From assembly GCA_963833885.1 (NCBI GenBank), contig CAWHZU010000019.1, positions 558,001 through 622,000 of the forward strand: DNA of 64,000 nucleotides. The letters run 5' to 3'. Positions 1 through 9,649 of the stretch are shown in pieces. A program made the translations under genes and the position numbers. This DNA is from JASHPR01 sp963833885 (lineage in GTDB: Bacteria; Actinomycetota; Actinomycetes; Streptosporangiales; Streptosporangiaceae). The number at the start of each line of letters is the position of its first letter. Position 1 is the stretch's first letter. The notes beneath the pieces are model-generated. The model was not told where the DNA came from. It was given only the letters and a program-made list of their open reading frames with translations, and did not search any database.

Positions 1-1756
<1,756 letters not shown>

Positions 1757-1764
<8 letters not shown>

Positions 1765-2887
1765 GGGCCTGCTCCATCAAGTCGCAGAAGTCGGCGAACA
1801 GGCCCACGGCGTCGTGCGTGCCCGGCGCCGCCTCGGGGTGGTACTGCACGCTGAACGCCGGCGCGTCGAGCAGCCGCAGCCCCTCGACCACGCCGTCGTT
1901 GAGGTTGACGTGGGTGACCTCGGCCTCGCCGAACTCGGTGCCGAAGCTGCGGTCGGCCTCGGGCATCGCGACCGCGAACCCGTGGTTGTGGCTGGTGATC
2001 TGCACCCGCCCGGTGCGCAGGTCCTGCACCGGCTGGTTCACGCCGCGGTGACCGAACCGCAGCTTGTAGGTGTCGAGCCCGAGCGCCCGGCCCATCACCT
2101 GGCTGCCCAGGCAGATGCCGAACACCGGAACCCCGGTGCCGAGCACCCCGCGCATGGCCTCGACCGCGTAGCCGACAGCGGCCGGGTCGCCGGGCCCGTT
2201 GGAGAAGAACACGCCGTCCGGGCCGGACTCGAGGATCTGATCCGCCGTGCTCGCCGCGGGCAGCACGGTGACATCGCAGCCCAGCCGCGCCATCGACCGG
2301 GGCGTCGCGGCTTTGATGCCGAGGTCAACGGCTGCAACGCGGTAGCGCACCGCGACCCCGGCCGGCGGGCTCACCTGGTACGGATCGGCAACGGACACCT
2401 CACGGGCCAGGTCGGCGCCGACCATGTGCGGGCTCGCGAGCACCCGTTCGAGCAGCCGCTGCGGGTCCGTCTCGGTGGTGCTGATCGCGGCCCGCATCGC
2501 GCCGCGCTCCCGCAAGTGCCTGGTGAGAGCCCGCGTCCCGGTGATGGCGATCCCGGTGATCCCCTGGTTACGCAGCTCCTCGTCGAGGCCGCGCTCGGCG
2601 CGCCAGCTCGAGTAGATCCTGGCCGGCTCCCTGATGACGTAGCCGCTCACCCAGATCCGGCGCGACTCGGGGTCGGTGTCGTTGACGCCGGTGTTGCCGA
2701 TGTGCGGCGCGGTCATGGCGACGATCTGGCCGCAGTAGGACGGATCGGTGAGCGTCTCCTGGTACCCGGTCATCCCGGTGTTGAAGACCATCTCGCCGAA
2801 CGTCTCGCCGTCGGCCCCGTAGCCGGTCCCGCGAAAGGTGGTGCCGTCCTCGAGCACCAGCATCGCGCCGATCGCTGGCCCGGTCAC
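1757..2887 (-). CDS. carA: Carbamoyl-phosphate synthase small (glutaminase) subunit
   Basis: Hydrolyses glutamine and channels ammonia to CarB. The 376-aa product has the CarA N-terminal domain (MLVLEDGTTFRGTGYG, NTGMTGYQETLTDPSY) and a class I amidotransferase domain with nucleophile Cys259 in FGICLGSQ and the His350-Pro-Glu352 pair in QYHPEAAPG; length is normal for the family. The GTG start at 2887 overlaps the pyrC stop as GTGA (2884-2887), which fixes the start; the frame stays open upstream only as antisense of pyrC. The stop overlaps carB by 8 bp. Fourth gene of the pyr operon. Confidence 0.97.
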
Positions 2888-4173
2888 CAGGCCAGCTTCC
2901 CGTCGATCACGGTCGGCTTGCCGCGCAGGAACGTGGCCATCACCCGCCCGGGCAGGACCATCCCGGCGAACGGCGTGTTGCGGCTCTTGGAGGCGTGGGC
3001 CGCCGGGTCGACCGCCTCCCGAGGCGAGGGATCGTAGAGCATCAGGTTGGCCGGCTCGCCGGGCAGCAGCCGGCCGTGGCCGCTGAGCCGGCCGATCGCG
3101 GCCGGCCGCGACGACATCCGGTCGGCGACGCCGGCCCAGTCGAGCAGGCCCGGCTCCACCACCGCCTGGTGCACGGCGCGCAGCGCGGTCTCCAGGCCGG
3201 TCATGCCGAACGCCGCCGCCTCCCACTCGGTCTCCTTGTCCTCCAGCGGGTGCGGGGCGTGGTCGGTGGCCACGCAGTCGATGGTCCCGTCGGCCAGGCC
3301 GGCCCGCAGCGCCGCGACGTCCTCGGCGGTGCGCAGCGGCGGGTTGACCTTGAACACCGGGTCGTAGCCTGCCGCGAGCTCCTCGGTGAGCAGCAGGTGG
3401 TGCGGGGTCACCTCGGCGGTCACCTGCCAGCCCTTGGATTTCGCCCACCGGATGATCTCCACCGAGCCGGCCGTGGAGACGTGGCAGACATGCAGGGCGG
3501 ACTCCACGTGCGCCGCGAGCAGGCAGTCGCGGGCGATGACCGCCTCCTCGGCAACGGCGGGCCAGCCGGTGAGGCCGAGCCTGGCGGAGATCTCCCCCTC
3601 GTTGACCTGCGCGCCGACGGTGAGCCGCGGCTCCTGGGCGTGCTGCGCGATCACCCCGCCGAACGCCCGGACGTACTCGAGGGCGCGGCGCATCAGCACC
3701 GCGTCGTGCACGCACCTGCCGTCATCGGAGAACATCCGGACCCCGGCCGCCGAGTCGGCCATGGCGCCGAGCTCGGCCAGCCCGCTGCCGGCCAGGCCGA
3801 CCGTGACGGCGCCGACCGGCTGCACGTCGCACCGGCCCGCCTGGCGGCCGAGCCGCCAGATCTGCTCGACCACGCCGGCGGTGTCCGCGACCGGGTCGGT
3901 GTTGGCCATCGCGTGCACCGCGGTGAAGCCGCCGAGCGCTGCGGCCGCGGTCCCCGTGGCCACGGTCTCGGCATCTTCCCGGCCCGGCTCGCGCAGGTGG
4001 GTGTGCAGGTCGACGAGGCCGGGCAGCAGGATCAGCCCGTCGGCGTCCAGCCGCTGCGCACCCGGCTTTTCGGCGTCCGGGCCCAGCTCCGCGATCATGC
4101 CATCCGTGACCAGCACGTTGGCCGGCTCGCCACCCAGCGGCCTCGCCCCGGTGATCAGCCAGCTATCCGTCAT
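2884..4173 (-). CDS. pyrC: Dihydroorotase
   Basis: Cyclises carbamoyl-aspartate to dihydroorotate, the third step of pyrimidine synthesis. The 429-aa protein is a type I amidohydrolase: metal-binding HTH at residues 57-59 in GLVDLHTHLREPG, then MANTDPV, HVCHVSTAGS and the CVATDHAPH motif near the C-terminal third, all typical of the class. The ATG at 4173 overlaps the pyrB stop as ATGA (4170-4173), and its stop overlaps the carA start, so the operon is translationally coupled on both sides. The longer open frame upstream is antisense of pyrB and is not coding. Confidence 0.97.
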   Translation of the reverse strand: MTDSWLITGARPLGGEPANVLVTDGMIAELGPDAEKPGAQRLDADGLILLPGLVDLHTHLREPGREDAETVATGTAAAALGGFTAVHAMANTDPVADTAGVVEQIWRLGRQAGRCDVQPVGAVTVGLAGSGLAELGAMADSAAGVRMFSDDGRCVHDAVLMRRALEYVRAFGGVIAQHAQEPRLTVGAQVNEGEISARLGLTGWPAVAEEAVIARDCLLAAHVESALHVCHVSTAGSVEIIRWAKSKGWQVTAEVTPHHLLLTEELAAGYDPVFKVNPPLRTAEDVAALRAGLADGTIDCVATDHAPHPLEDKETEWEAAAFGMTGLETALRAVHQAVVEPGLLDWAGVADRMSSRPAAIGRLSGHGRLLPGEPANLMLYDPSPREAVDPAAHASKSRNTPFAGMVLPGRVMATFLRGKPTVIDGKLAW

Positions 4174-5117
4174 TGCTGCTCCCCCTTGCTCTGGCCGCCG
4201 GTCTCGGGGGAACCGCTCAGCAGCAGGTACAGCACTGCCATCCGCACGCTCACCCCGTTGGCCACCTGCTCGACGATCGTCGACCTGGCGGAGTCGGCGA
4301 CCTCGGCGGCGATCTCCACGCCCCGGTTCATCGGCCCGGGATGCATCACGATGCCGTGCTCGGGCAGCAGCGCCATCCGGCCGACGTCCAGGCCGTACCG
4401 GCGGCTGTACTCGCGCACGCTCGGGAAGTACGCCGCGTTCATCCGCTCCTGCTGCACCCGCAGCATCATCACCACGTCGGCCTTGGGCAGGGCGACGTCC
4501 AGGTCGTAGCAGACCGAGCACGGCCAGGTCCCGACCGCGACCGGCAGCAGCGTCGGCGGAGCCACCAAGGTCACCTCGGCGCCCAGCGTGCTCAGCAGCA
4601 GCACGTTCGACCTGGCGACCCGGCTGTGCAGGACGTCACCGACGATCGTCACCCGGATCCCGTCCAGCCTGCCCAGCCTGCGGCGCATCGTGAACGCGTC
4701 GAGCAGTGCCTGGGTTGGGTGCTCGTGGGTGCCGTCGCCCGCGTTCACGACGCTGCCCCGCACCCAGCGGGCCAGCCGGTGCGGCGCACCCGACGCGCTG
4801 TGCCTGATCACCACGGCGTCGGCGCCCATCGCCTCGAGCGTCAGCGCGGTGTCTTTCAGGCTCTCCCCCTTGGCGACGCTGGACCCCTTTGCCGAGAAGT
4901 TGATGACGTCGGCGGACAGCCGCTTGGCCGCCGCCTCGAACGAGATCCTGGTCCGCGTCGAGTCCTCGTAGAACAGGTTGACAACCGTGCGCCCGCGCAG
5001 CGTGGGGAGCTTCTTGACCGGCCGCTCGGACATCTGGGCCAGCTCGTCGGCGGTGTCCAGGATCAGCAGCGCGTCATCGAGGCTCAGGTCGCCAGCGGAT
5101 ATCAGATGACGGTTCAT
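4170..5117 (-). CDS. pyrB: Aspartate carbamoyltransferase catalytic subunit
   Basis: Condenses carbamoyl phosphate with aspartate. The 315-aa product carries the carbamoyl-phosphate loop EDSTRTRISFE (Ser53-Thr-Arg-Thr-Arg57), HPTQALLD in the middle and HPGPMNRGVE near the C-terminus, as in bacterial ATCases. No regulatory pyrI is present; control probably lies with PyrR. ATG at 5117 overlaps the pyrR stop as ATGA (5114-5117), and its own stop overlaps pyrC in the same way. Confidence 0.97.
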   Translation of the reverse strand: MNRHLISAGDLSLDDALLILDTADELAQMSERPVKKLPTLRGRTVVNLFYEDSTRTRISFEAAAKRLSADVINFSAKGSSVAKGESLKDTALTLEAMGADAVVIRHSASGAPHRLARWVRGSVVNAGDGTHEHPTQALLDAFTMRRRLGRLDGIRVTIVGDVLHSRVARSNVLLLSTLGAEVTLVAPPTLLPVAVGTWPCSVCYDLDVALPKADVVMMLRVQQERMNAAYFPSVREYSRRYGLDVGRMALLPEHGIVMHPGPMNRGVEIAAEVADSARSTIVEQVANGVSVRMAVLYLLLSGSPETGGQSKGEQQ

Positions 5118-5686
5118 TTGTTCTCCCGGCTGGCGCCCAGCAGCACCGCGTCCTGATCGTCGATCTCGGTAAGCAGCACCTTGACGACCTCGCGCTGGGA
5201 CGTCGGCAGGTTCTTGCCGACGTAGTCCGCCCGGATCGGCAGTTCCCGGTGGCCCCGGTCGACGAGCACGGCGAGCTGGACGGCGCGCGGGCGGCCGATG
5301 TCGCCGAGGGCGTCCAGCGCAGCCCGGACGGTGCGGCCCGAGTAGAGGACGTCGTCGACCAGGACCACGACCTTGTCGTCGACGCCCGAGGCCGGGACCT
5401 CCGTATGGCCGAGCGCTCTGGCCGGCCGCAGCCTCAGGTCATCCCGGTACATGGTGATGTCGAGCGAGCCGGCCGGAACCTCGCGCCCCTCGACCTGGGC
5501 CAGCCGCTCCGCAAGCCGGCGCGCGAGCGGCACTCCTCTGGTGGGGATGCCGAGCAGAACCACGTCGTCGGCGCCGTTGGTGCGCTCCAGGATCTCGTGC
5601 GCGATCCTGGTCAGCGCCCGCCTGATCTCGTCGGGCTCCAGCACCGTCTTGGCGGGTGGGGCGCCCAGCCGATCGGCCGCATGCAT
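5114..5686 (-). CDS. pyrR: Bifunctional pyr operon regulator / uracil phosphoribosyltransferase
   Basis: UMP-responsive RNA-binding regulator of the pyr operon with a phosphoribosyltransferase fold. The PRPP-binding signature VVVLVDDVLYSGRT lies at about residues 106-119 of roughly 190. Two starts are possible: ATG at 5686 or, one codon upstream, TTG at 5689; ATG is preferred because AAAGGGGG lies 8 nt before it. First gene of pyrR-pyrB-pyrC-carA-carB. The leader contains a PyrR-type hairpin (separate entry) next to the ribosome binding site, suggesting translational autoregulation as described for mycobacterial pyrR. Confidence 0.95.
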   Translation of the reverse strand: MHAADRLGAPPAKTVLEPDEIRRALTRIAHEILERTNGADDVVLLGIPTRGVPLARRLAERLAQVEGREVPAGSLDITMYRDDLRLRPARALGHTEVPASGVDDKVVVLVDDVLYSGRTVRAALDALGDIGRPRAVQLAVLVDRGHRELPIRADYVGKNLPTSQREVVKVLLTEIDDQDAVLLGASRENK

Positions 5687-5694
5687 CAATGGGA

Positions 5695-5722
5695 CCCCCT
5701 TTCCCGCCTCACCGGACGGGTC
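5695..5722 (-). promoter_or_regulatory. Candidate PyrR-binding RNA hairpin in the pyrR leader
   Basis: On the minus strand the leader reads GACCCGTCCGGTGAGGCGGG followed by AAAGGGGG, the ribosome binding site. CCCG and CGGG close a stem; the apical CGGTGA fits the CNGNGA hexaloop and the adjacent AGG the purine-rich bulge known from PyrR binding loops. Because the hairpin abuts the ribosome binding site, bound PyrR-UMP could block initiation. Motif match is seen directly; function is inferred. Confidence 0.7.
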
Positions 5723-5793
5723 TTAAAGGACGTCAGTTGGGCCAACCGTACCAGCAGTGCGCCTGTGTTCCGGGTATGCGCGCGGGATCAGCG

Positions 5794-5891
5794 GTAACTG
5801 GCTGGAATCGGCCGGATCAGCCAAGTTTGCAGCGCCTGTACGCGGCGTAACTGCCCGTAACCTTTATCACACGATGTCACGATCTAGTAAC
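5794..5891. promoter_or_regulatory. Distal cluster of GTNAC half-sites (candidate BldD boxes)
   Basis: GTNAC half-sites occur at 5794, 5847, 5857, 5876 and 5887 (first base). Two pairs have tight spacing: GTAAC-N5-GTAAC at 5847-5861 and GTCAC-N6-GTAAC at 5876-5891. The published BldD consensus is a paired GTNAC. The cluster lies in the 436-bp pyrR-bldD spacer (5687-6122), which otherwise holds only promoter-like, less GC-rich sequence and no gene. Confidence 0.55.
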
Positions 5892-6069
5892 ATCCCGCCC
5901 AGCGTGCGTGCCCGCGGCGGGACGCCCCGGCAGCAGAGAATCCCCGGTGCGGCAGGGGTTTCGGCCCCTTGGAACGGCCGCTGGCCTGCTCTCACATGGA
6001 TGCGCCACCGCGCGTAAGTTCATCCGCTTTTTGCCATTCGGCTTGACCTTGTCGGCCTCGCGGCCTACC

Positions 6070-6090
6070 GTCACTGTGCGTAACCGTCAC
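6070..6090. promoter_or_regulatory. Proximal triple GTNAC element upstream of bldD
   Basis: Three half-sites in 21 bp: GTCAC (6070-6074), GTAAC (6080-6084), GTCAC (6086-6090), spaced by 5 and 1 bp, ending 32 bp before the bldD start codon. The position suits negative autoregulation, which is known for Streptomyces BldD. Binding itself is inferred. Confidence 0.6.
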
Positions 6091-6122
6091 TATCACCTAC
6101 GACAGGCCAGGGGGCCGACAAC

Positions 6123-6617
6123 ATGCCATCTGAGTACGCGAAGACCCTCGGAGCCCGACTTCGCGCAATCCGGACGCAGCAGGGTCTCTCGCTGCACGGC
6201 GTTGAGGAGAAGTCTCGCGGCCGCTGGAAGGCCGTGGTCGTAGGTTCGTACGAGCGTGGCGACCGCTCGGTTACCGTGCAGAAGCTTGCCGAGCTTGCCG
6301 AGTTCTACGGTGTCCCGGTTTCCGAGCTGCTGCCCGGGGACGTGCTGCCCACGCTGCTTGCGCCATCCCCCAAGCTGGTGATCGACCTTGAGCGCATGGC
6401 GCAGTTGCCCAAGGACAAGGCGGGACCGCTGGCGCGTTACGTCGCGACGATTCAAAGCCAGCGCGGTGACTACAACGGCCGGGTGCTGTCGATCCGGCAG
6501 GAGGACCTGCGCTCCCTGGCGGTTATCTACGACAAGTCCCCGACGGACCTCACCGAGGAATTGATCAGCTGGGGCATCCTGGACTCCGAGGCCAGGGGAG
6601 CCATCGAGACCTTCTGA
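6123..6617 (+). CDS. bldD: BldD, c-di-GMP-responsive developmental regulator
   Basis: Master repressor of sporulation genes in Streptomyces. The 164-aa product has an N-terminal XRE-type helix-turn-helix (about residues 12-67, AIRTQQGLSLHGVEEKS and SYERGDRSVTV) and the C-terminal domain with the c-di-GMP signature RGD (114-116) followed by RQED (125-128). The numbering matches S. coelicolor BldD; the third position is Glu rather than Asp. It is divergent from pyrR, as in Streptomyces, and preceded by GTNAC clusters. AGGGGG upstream of ATG serves as ribosome binding site. It suggests the organism uses c-di-GMP to control development or related genes. Confidence 0.96.
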   Translation: MPSEYAKTLGARLRAIRTQQGLSLHGVEEKSRGRWKAVVVGSYERGDRSVTVQKLAELAEFYGVPVSELLPGDVLPTLLAPSPKLVIDLERMAQLPKDKAGPLARYVATIQSQRGDYNGRVLSIRQEDLRSLAVIYDKSPTDLTEELISWGILDSEARGAIETF

Positions 6618-6749
6618 TCCTGCGCGACGTCCCTGATGACGCGGGACGTCCTGATCCTGCCGGACGCCCCTGATCCTGCAGGACACGTCCCGATCCTGCC
6701 GGACGCCCCTGATCCTGCAGGACACGCCCCAATCCTGCGGGGCACCCCC
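6614..6749. repeat. Tandem repeat starting on the bldD stop codon (about 7 units of 18-21 bp)
   Basis: Units of the form CTGATCCTGCNGGACGCC or a close variant follow each other from 6614 to 6749. A higher-order period near 40 bp is visible because CTGCCGG and CTGCAGG versions alternate. The first unit includes the TGA stop of bldD (6615-6617). Most units contain a short palindrome (CCTGCAGG or similar), so the transcript could fold into serial small hairpins. Confidence 0.85.
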
Positions 6750-6768
6750 GAGCCCGAGGCCGGGCTCG
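6749..6768. terminator. Hairpin between convergent bldD and HEPN gene
   Basis: CGAGCCCG / AGGC loop / CGGGCTCG gives a perfect 8-bp GC stem with a 4-nt loop between two convergent genes. No U-tract follows, as is common in actinomycetes. It can serve both directions. Confidence 0.6.
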
Positions 6769-6770
6769 TG

Positions 6771-7250
6771 CTATCCGGCCGTCAGCATCGGAAGCAGCGG
6801 CTGAGCGGGTACGCCGAGTGCACTCTCGGCGAGCGACACGAAATTCTCGGCATCCCGGAGCAGGTCATCGGCCTCCCGCAGCGAGACGGCGCGGGGCAGC
6901 CCGGCCTCGGCCGCCGCCCGCTTGGCCGCTCCGGCGGCAAAGAAGGCGGCCCACTCGGCAAGCGCGGGCTCTACCTTCGGCAGCAGCTCCCAGACGCTCA
7001 GCGGCCTCCTGCGGCGTGATGACGCCCCGGGGTCCGCCTTGGCCGCTACCACGGCCGCGGCGGCCCGCAGCGCCGCCAGGTGCGCCTCTCGGTACCGGCC
7101 ACCGGCGGACGCTTCGCCCTCGGCGGCAGCGAGCCCATACCTTGCCGACTCCAGCAGGGCCATGGCCGAAGGAGCGACGCGGCACCGCGGCCTGGCGTCG
7201 CCGCGGTTCATGCCCGGTCGGACCTCTGCGGGTGTTGCGGTTGTGCTCAC
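6771..7250 (-). CDS. SAV_6107-family HEPN domain protein
   Basis: A 159-aa, Ala-rich helical protein. The segments LLESARYGLAAAEGE, RYREAHLAALRAAAAVVAAK, SVWELLPKVEPALAEWAAFF and AAGAAKRAAAEAG followed by AVSLREADDLLRDAENF match the actinobacterial SAV_6107-type HEPN family as I remember it. HEPN folds occur in RNases and nucleotide-binding proteins, but the role of this family is not established and no catalytic RxxxxH motif is evident. GTG at 7250 is chosen because AGGAGG lies 7 nt upstream; the longer open frame has no such signal. Convergent with bldD across a hairpin. Confidence 0.8.
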   Translation of the reverse strand: MSTTATPAEVRPGMNRGDARPRCRVAPSAMALLESARYGLAAAEGEASAGGRYREAHLAALRAAAAVVAAKADPGASSRRRRPLSVWELLPKVEPALAEWAAFFAAGAAKRAAAEAGLPRAVSLREADDLLRDAENFVSLAESALGVPAQPLLPMLTAG

Positions 7251-7726
7251 TGCACTACCTCCTATCAGCGGCGCCTGCCCGCCCCCGGCCCGGGACAGCG
7301 GGTCCCGGCCCGGCCGGGCGGGACGCTTCCCCACGTCCCGCCCGGCTGGCGGTGCCAGGTGGGGAGTTCGCCCGGCGCCGTTCTTCTCATTCATTCGAAC
7401 AGAAATTCGGTCCAGTGTCCAGCCAATTGGATCTGAGTTCGAAGTTACAAGGGGGGTCCGACAAAACGAGGGCAGACGCGGGCGCCGGCCACGGCAGCGC
7501 GATGGCGAGCCGAGCCCGCGTCGCCTGGGCCATGGCGAACCAGGCGGTCGCCCCCGGCCGTCGGCGCGAGCCGGCCCGGGCGGCTGGACGCACGCCCGGC
7601 CATGCCCGATATCGGGTTATCACGGACAAGGTTTGGCGGTTGGGTACAAACCGCAAGGAGTGTGCATGTTCCGGGTTAGGGTGGGCATCAAAATGCTGCG
7701 ATTCACCATTACGGGAGCGAGGCACA
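7251..7726. other. 476-bp intergenic region, no gene recognised
   Basis: Divergent spacer between the HEPN gene (minus) and the DUF4190 gene (plus). Open frames crossing it have no family resemblance and no ribosome binding site. A less GC-rich stretch at about 7385-7460 probably carries promoter elements. CCGATATCGG at 7608-7617 is a 10-bp palindrome. No RNA gene was recognised. Confidence 0.5.
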
Positions 7727-8008
7727 ATGTCGGACACGAGCACCGGGTCCGCGCCGGGGACCCAGTCCAGATCCAACAGCATGGCCATCGCCGCGCTTGT
7801 CTGCGGGATCGTCGGGATATTCATCTTCGAGGTCATTCTCGGAGCGCTCGCGATCATCTTCGGCGGTATCGGGGTGCGCCGGGCAAATCGCGGGGCGGGC
7901 CGCCGGGGCATAGCGTGGGCCGGGGTTATCCTCGGCGCCATCGACATCGTGTTGTTTGTCGTGGTGCTGGCCGTGTCGGCCAAGCACCACTTCCGCGTCT
8001 ACATGTAG
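7727..8008 (+). CDS. Small DUF4190-type membrane protein
   Basis: A 93-aa protein with a hydrophilic Ser/Thr-rich N-terminus (about 18 residues) and two hydrophobic spans: MAIAALVCGIVGIFIFEVIL followed by GALAIIFGGIG, then WAGVILGAIDIVLFVVVLAV. The SMAIAALVCGIVG start and the IIFGGIGVRRANRG link are typical of DUF4190 proteins, which are membrane proteins of unknown function. GGGAGCGAGG precedes the ATG. It stands alone on the plus strand; function cannot be assigned. Confidence 0.8.
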   Translation: MSDTSTGSAPGTQSRSNSMAIAALVCGIVGIFIFEVILGALAIIFGGIGVRRANRGAGRRGIAWAGVILGAIDIVLFVVVLAVSAKHHFRVYM

Positions 8009-8124
8009 CCGCCCGGCCGCGCTCGGCGAGCGGGCGTAGCCCTAGAACCGGGTACCCGCCAACTCGCGCCAGCTCAGAGAGCGGGCGCAGGCCCGGCCGG
8101 GCCGACTGGCATACGCTTGCCGCC

Positions 8125-8739
8125 GTGCACTGCTCAATTCCGCTGCGGGAACTCAGCCGGGACGCCTTCGTGGCCGAACTCGACGCGCTCACCGGCGTGT
8201 ACCAGGCCGCGATGCGGCCCGATCCGGTCCAGCTTCCCGGCCGGCGTTCGATCATGCAGCGGCACGCGACCTATCACGGCTTCCGCGCGCTCGCCGTGAC
8301 CGCCGACGCGGAAGACCGGCCAGGGCCCCCGGGGCGGATCGTGGGGTTCAGCTACGGCTTCCGCGGCGCCGATGGCCAGTGGTGGCATGACGTCGTCGCT
8401 GCCGCGCTGACCGCCAGGGCCGGGCGGGCGATCGCCGCCGGATGGCTTGCCGACTCGCTCGAGATCGCTGAGGTGCACGTCCACCCGGAATTCCACCGGC
8501 GTGGCATCGGCCGGAGCCTGGTCCTGGGGCTCGCCGAGGGCCGCAGCGAGCGCACGGCCGTGCTGTCGACCCAGGATGCCGACTCGCCGGCCCGGCGGCT
8601 ATACCGCGGGCTGGGCTTCGCCGACCTGCTGACCGCCTACCATTTCCCCGGCGCCCCGGTGCCCTACGCGGTCATGGGGGCCGCGCTCCCGTTGGGGCCA
8701 GGCGAACCGGCCCGTTCGTCAAGCCGGAGCAGCTGGTAG
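8125..8739 (+). CDS. GNAT-family N-acetyltransferase
   Basis: A 204-aa protein with the acetyl-CoA binding motif A (IAEVHVHPEFHRRGIGRSLV, residues about 112-131) and a C-terminal LYRGLGFADLLTAYHF typical of GNAT enzymes; the substrate is unknown. The GTG start at 8125 is inferred from where the domain begins (VHCSIPLRELSRDAF). The 3' end overlaps the convergent metF by 76 bp; the last 20 or so residues (PGEPARSSSRSSW) are low complexity and antisense to the MetF C-terminus. Confidence 0.85.
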   Translation: MHCSIPLRELSRDAFVAELDALTGVYQAAMRPDPVQLPGRRSIMQRHATYHGFRALAVTADAEDRPGPPGRIVGFSYGFRGADGQWWHDVVAAALTARAGRAIAAGWLADSLEIAEVHVHPEFHRRGIGRSLVLGLAEGRSERTAVLSTQDADSPARRLYRGLGFADLLTAYHFPGAPVPYAVMGAALPLGPGEPARSSSRSSW

Positions 8740-9611
8740 ATCTCCTGCGTCGCGCGGGAGCCATTCAGCGTGCAGAAGTGCAGTCCGGGCACTCCCTCCG
8801 CGAGCAGCCGGTCACACAGCTCCGCGGCGAAGTCGACGCCGATCTTGCGGGTAGCGGCGCGGTCGCCGTCGGCCGCGTGCAGCCGGTCGGCCAGGCCCGG
8901 CGGGAACTTCGCACCGGACAGCACCACGATGCGCTCGAGCGTGCGCACGCTGGTGACCGGCATGATGCCGGGGATGATCGGCACGTCGCAGCCGCGCGCC
9001 GCGACGCGGTCCCGCAGCCGCAGGTAGTCCTCGGGGTAGAAGAACATCTGGGTGATCGCGAAGTCGGCCCCGGCCCGGCATTTCTCGACGAAATACCTGA
9101 TGTCGGAGTCTGGGTCTGCAGACCTGGGGTGCCCTTCAGGGAACGCGGCCACGCCGACGCAGAAGTCGCCGGACGCCCGGATCAGCCGGACCAGCTCGGC
9201 TGCGTGCGTGAGCCCCTCGGGATGCGCCAGCCACTCTCCGTTCGGGTCCCCCGGCGGGTCGCCGCGCAGCGCGAGCACGTTGCGCACGCCGACCGCGGCG
9301 TAGGAGCCGATCAGGTGGCGAAGCTCGGCCACCGAGTGGTTGACCGCGGTGAAATGCCCGACCGGGGTGAGCGTCGTCTCCTCGGCGATCCTGCCGGTGA
9401 CCCGGACCGTCCGGTCGCGGGTGGAGCCGCCAGCCCCATAGGTCACCGAGACGAACGTCGGGCGGAGCGGCTCGAGCTGGCGGATCGCCCGCCACAACTG
9501 CCGTTCCTCGGCCTCGGTCTTGGCCGGCATGAACTCGAACGAGTACGACGGGGCCCCCGAGGCCAGCAGGTCCCTGATCGCCGGCACGGCTGCGAGCTGA
9601 CTCTGCGGCAT
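8664..9611 (-). CDS. metF: Methylenetetrahydrofolate reductase
   Basis: Reduces 5,10-methylene-THF to 5-methyl-THF for methionine synthesis, an FAD TIM-barrel enzyme. The 315-aa product has SYSFEFMPAKTEAEERQL (catalytic Glu region), SVTYGAGGSTRDRT, NVLALRGDPPGD and the FAITQMFFYPEDY segment. ATG at 9611 is chosen because it begins just before the conserved barrel; the longer frame upstream is unlikely. In M. tuberculosis the equivalent Rv2172c sits beside the polyprenyl synthase Rv2173; here a methyltransferase gene lies between them. The C-terminus overlaps the convergent GNAT gene. Confidence 0.93.
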   Translation of the reverse strand: MPQSQLAAVPAIRDLLASGAPSYSFEFMPAKTEAEERQLWRAIRQLEPLRPTFVSVTYGAGGSTRDRTVRVTGRIAEETTLTPVGHFTAVNHSVAELRHLIGSYAAVGVRNVLALRGDPPGDPNGEWLAHPEGLTHAAELVRLIRASGDFCVGVAAFPEGHPRSADPDSDIRYFVEKCRAGADFAITQMFFYPEDYLRLRDRVAARGCDVPIIPGIMPVTSVRTLERIVVLSGAKFPPGLADRLHAADGDRAATRKIGVDFAAELCDRLLAEGVPGLHFCTLNGSRATQEIYQLLRLDERAGSPGPNGSAAPMTA

Positions 9612-9649
9612 AGTGATCAGGCTAGCCGGGCCCGCCGGGCGCCGCCGGT

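Noticed and set aside
6614..6749. Repeat array after bldD considered as CRISPR
   Set aside because: No unique spacers; tandem units of 18-21 bp.
8090..8103. GGCCCGGCCGGGCC palindrome before the GNAT gene
   Set aside because: Such GC-only symmetry is expected often in this base composition.
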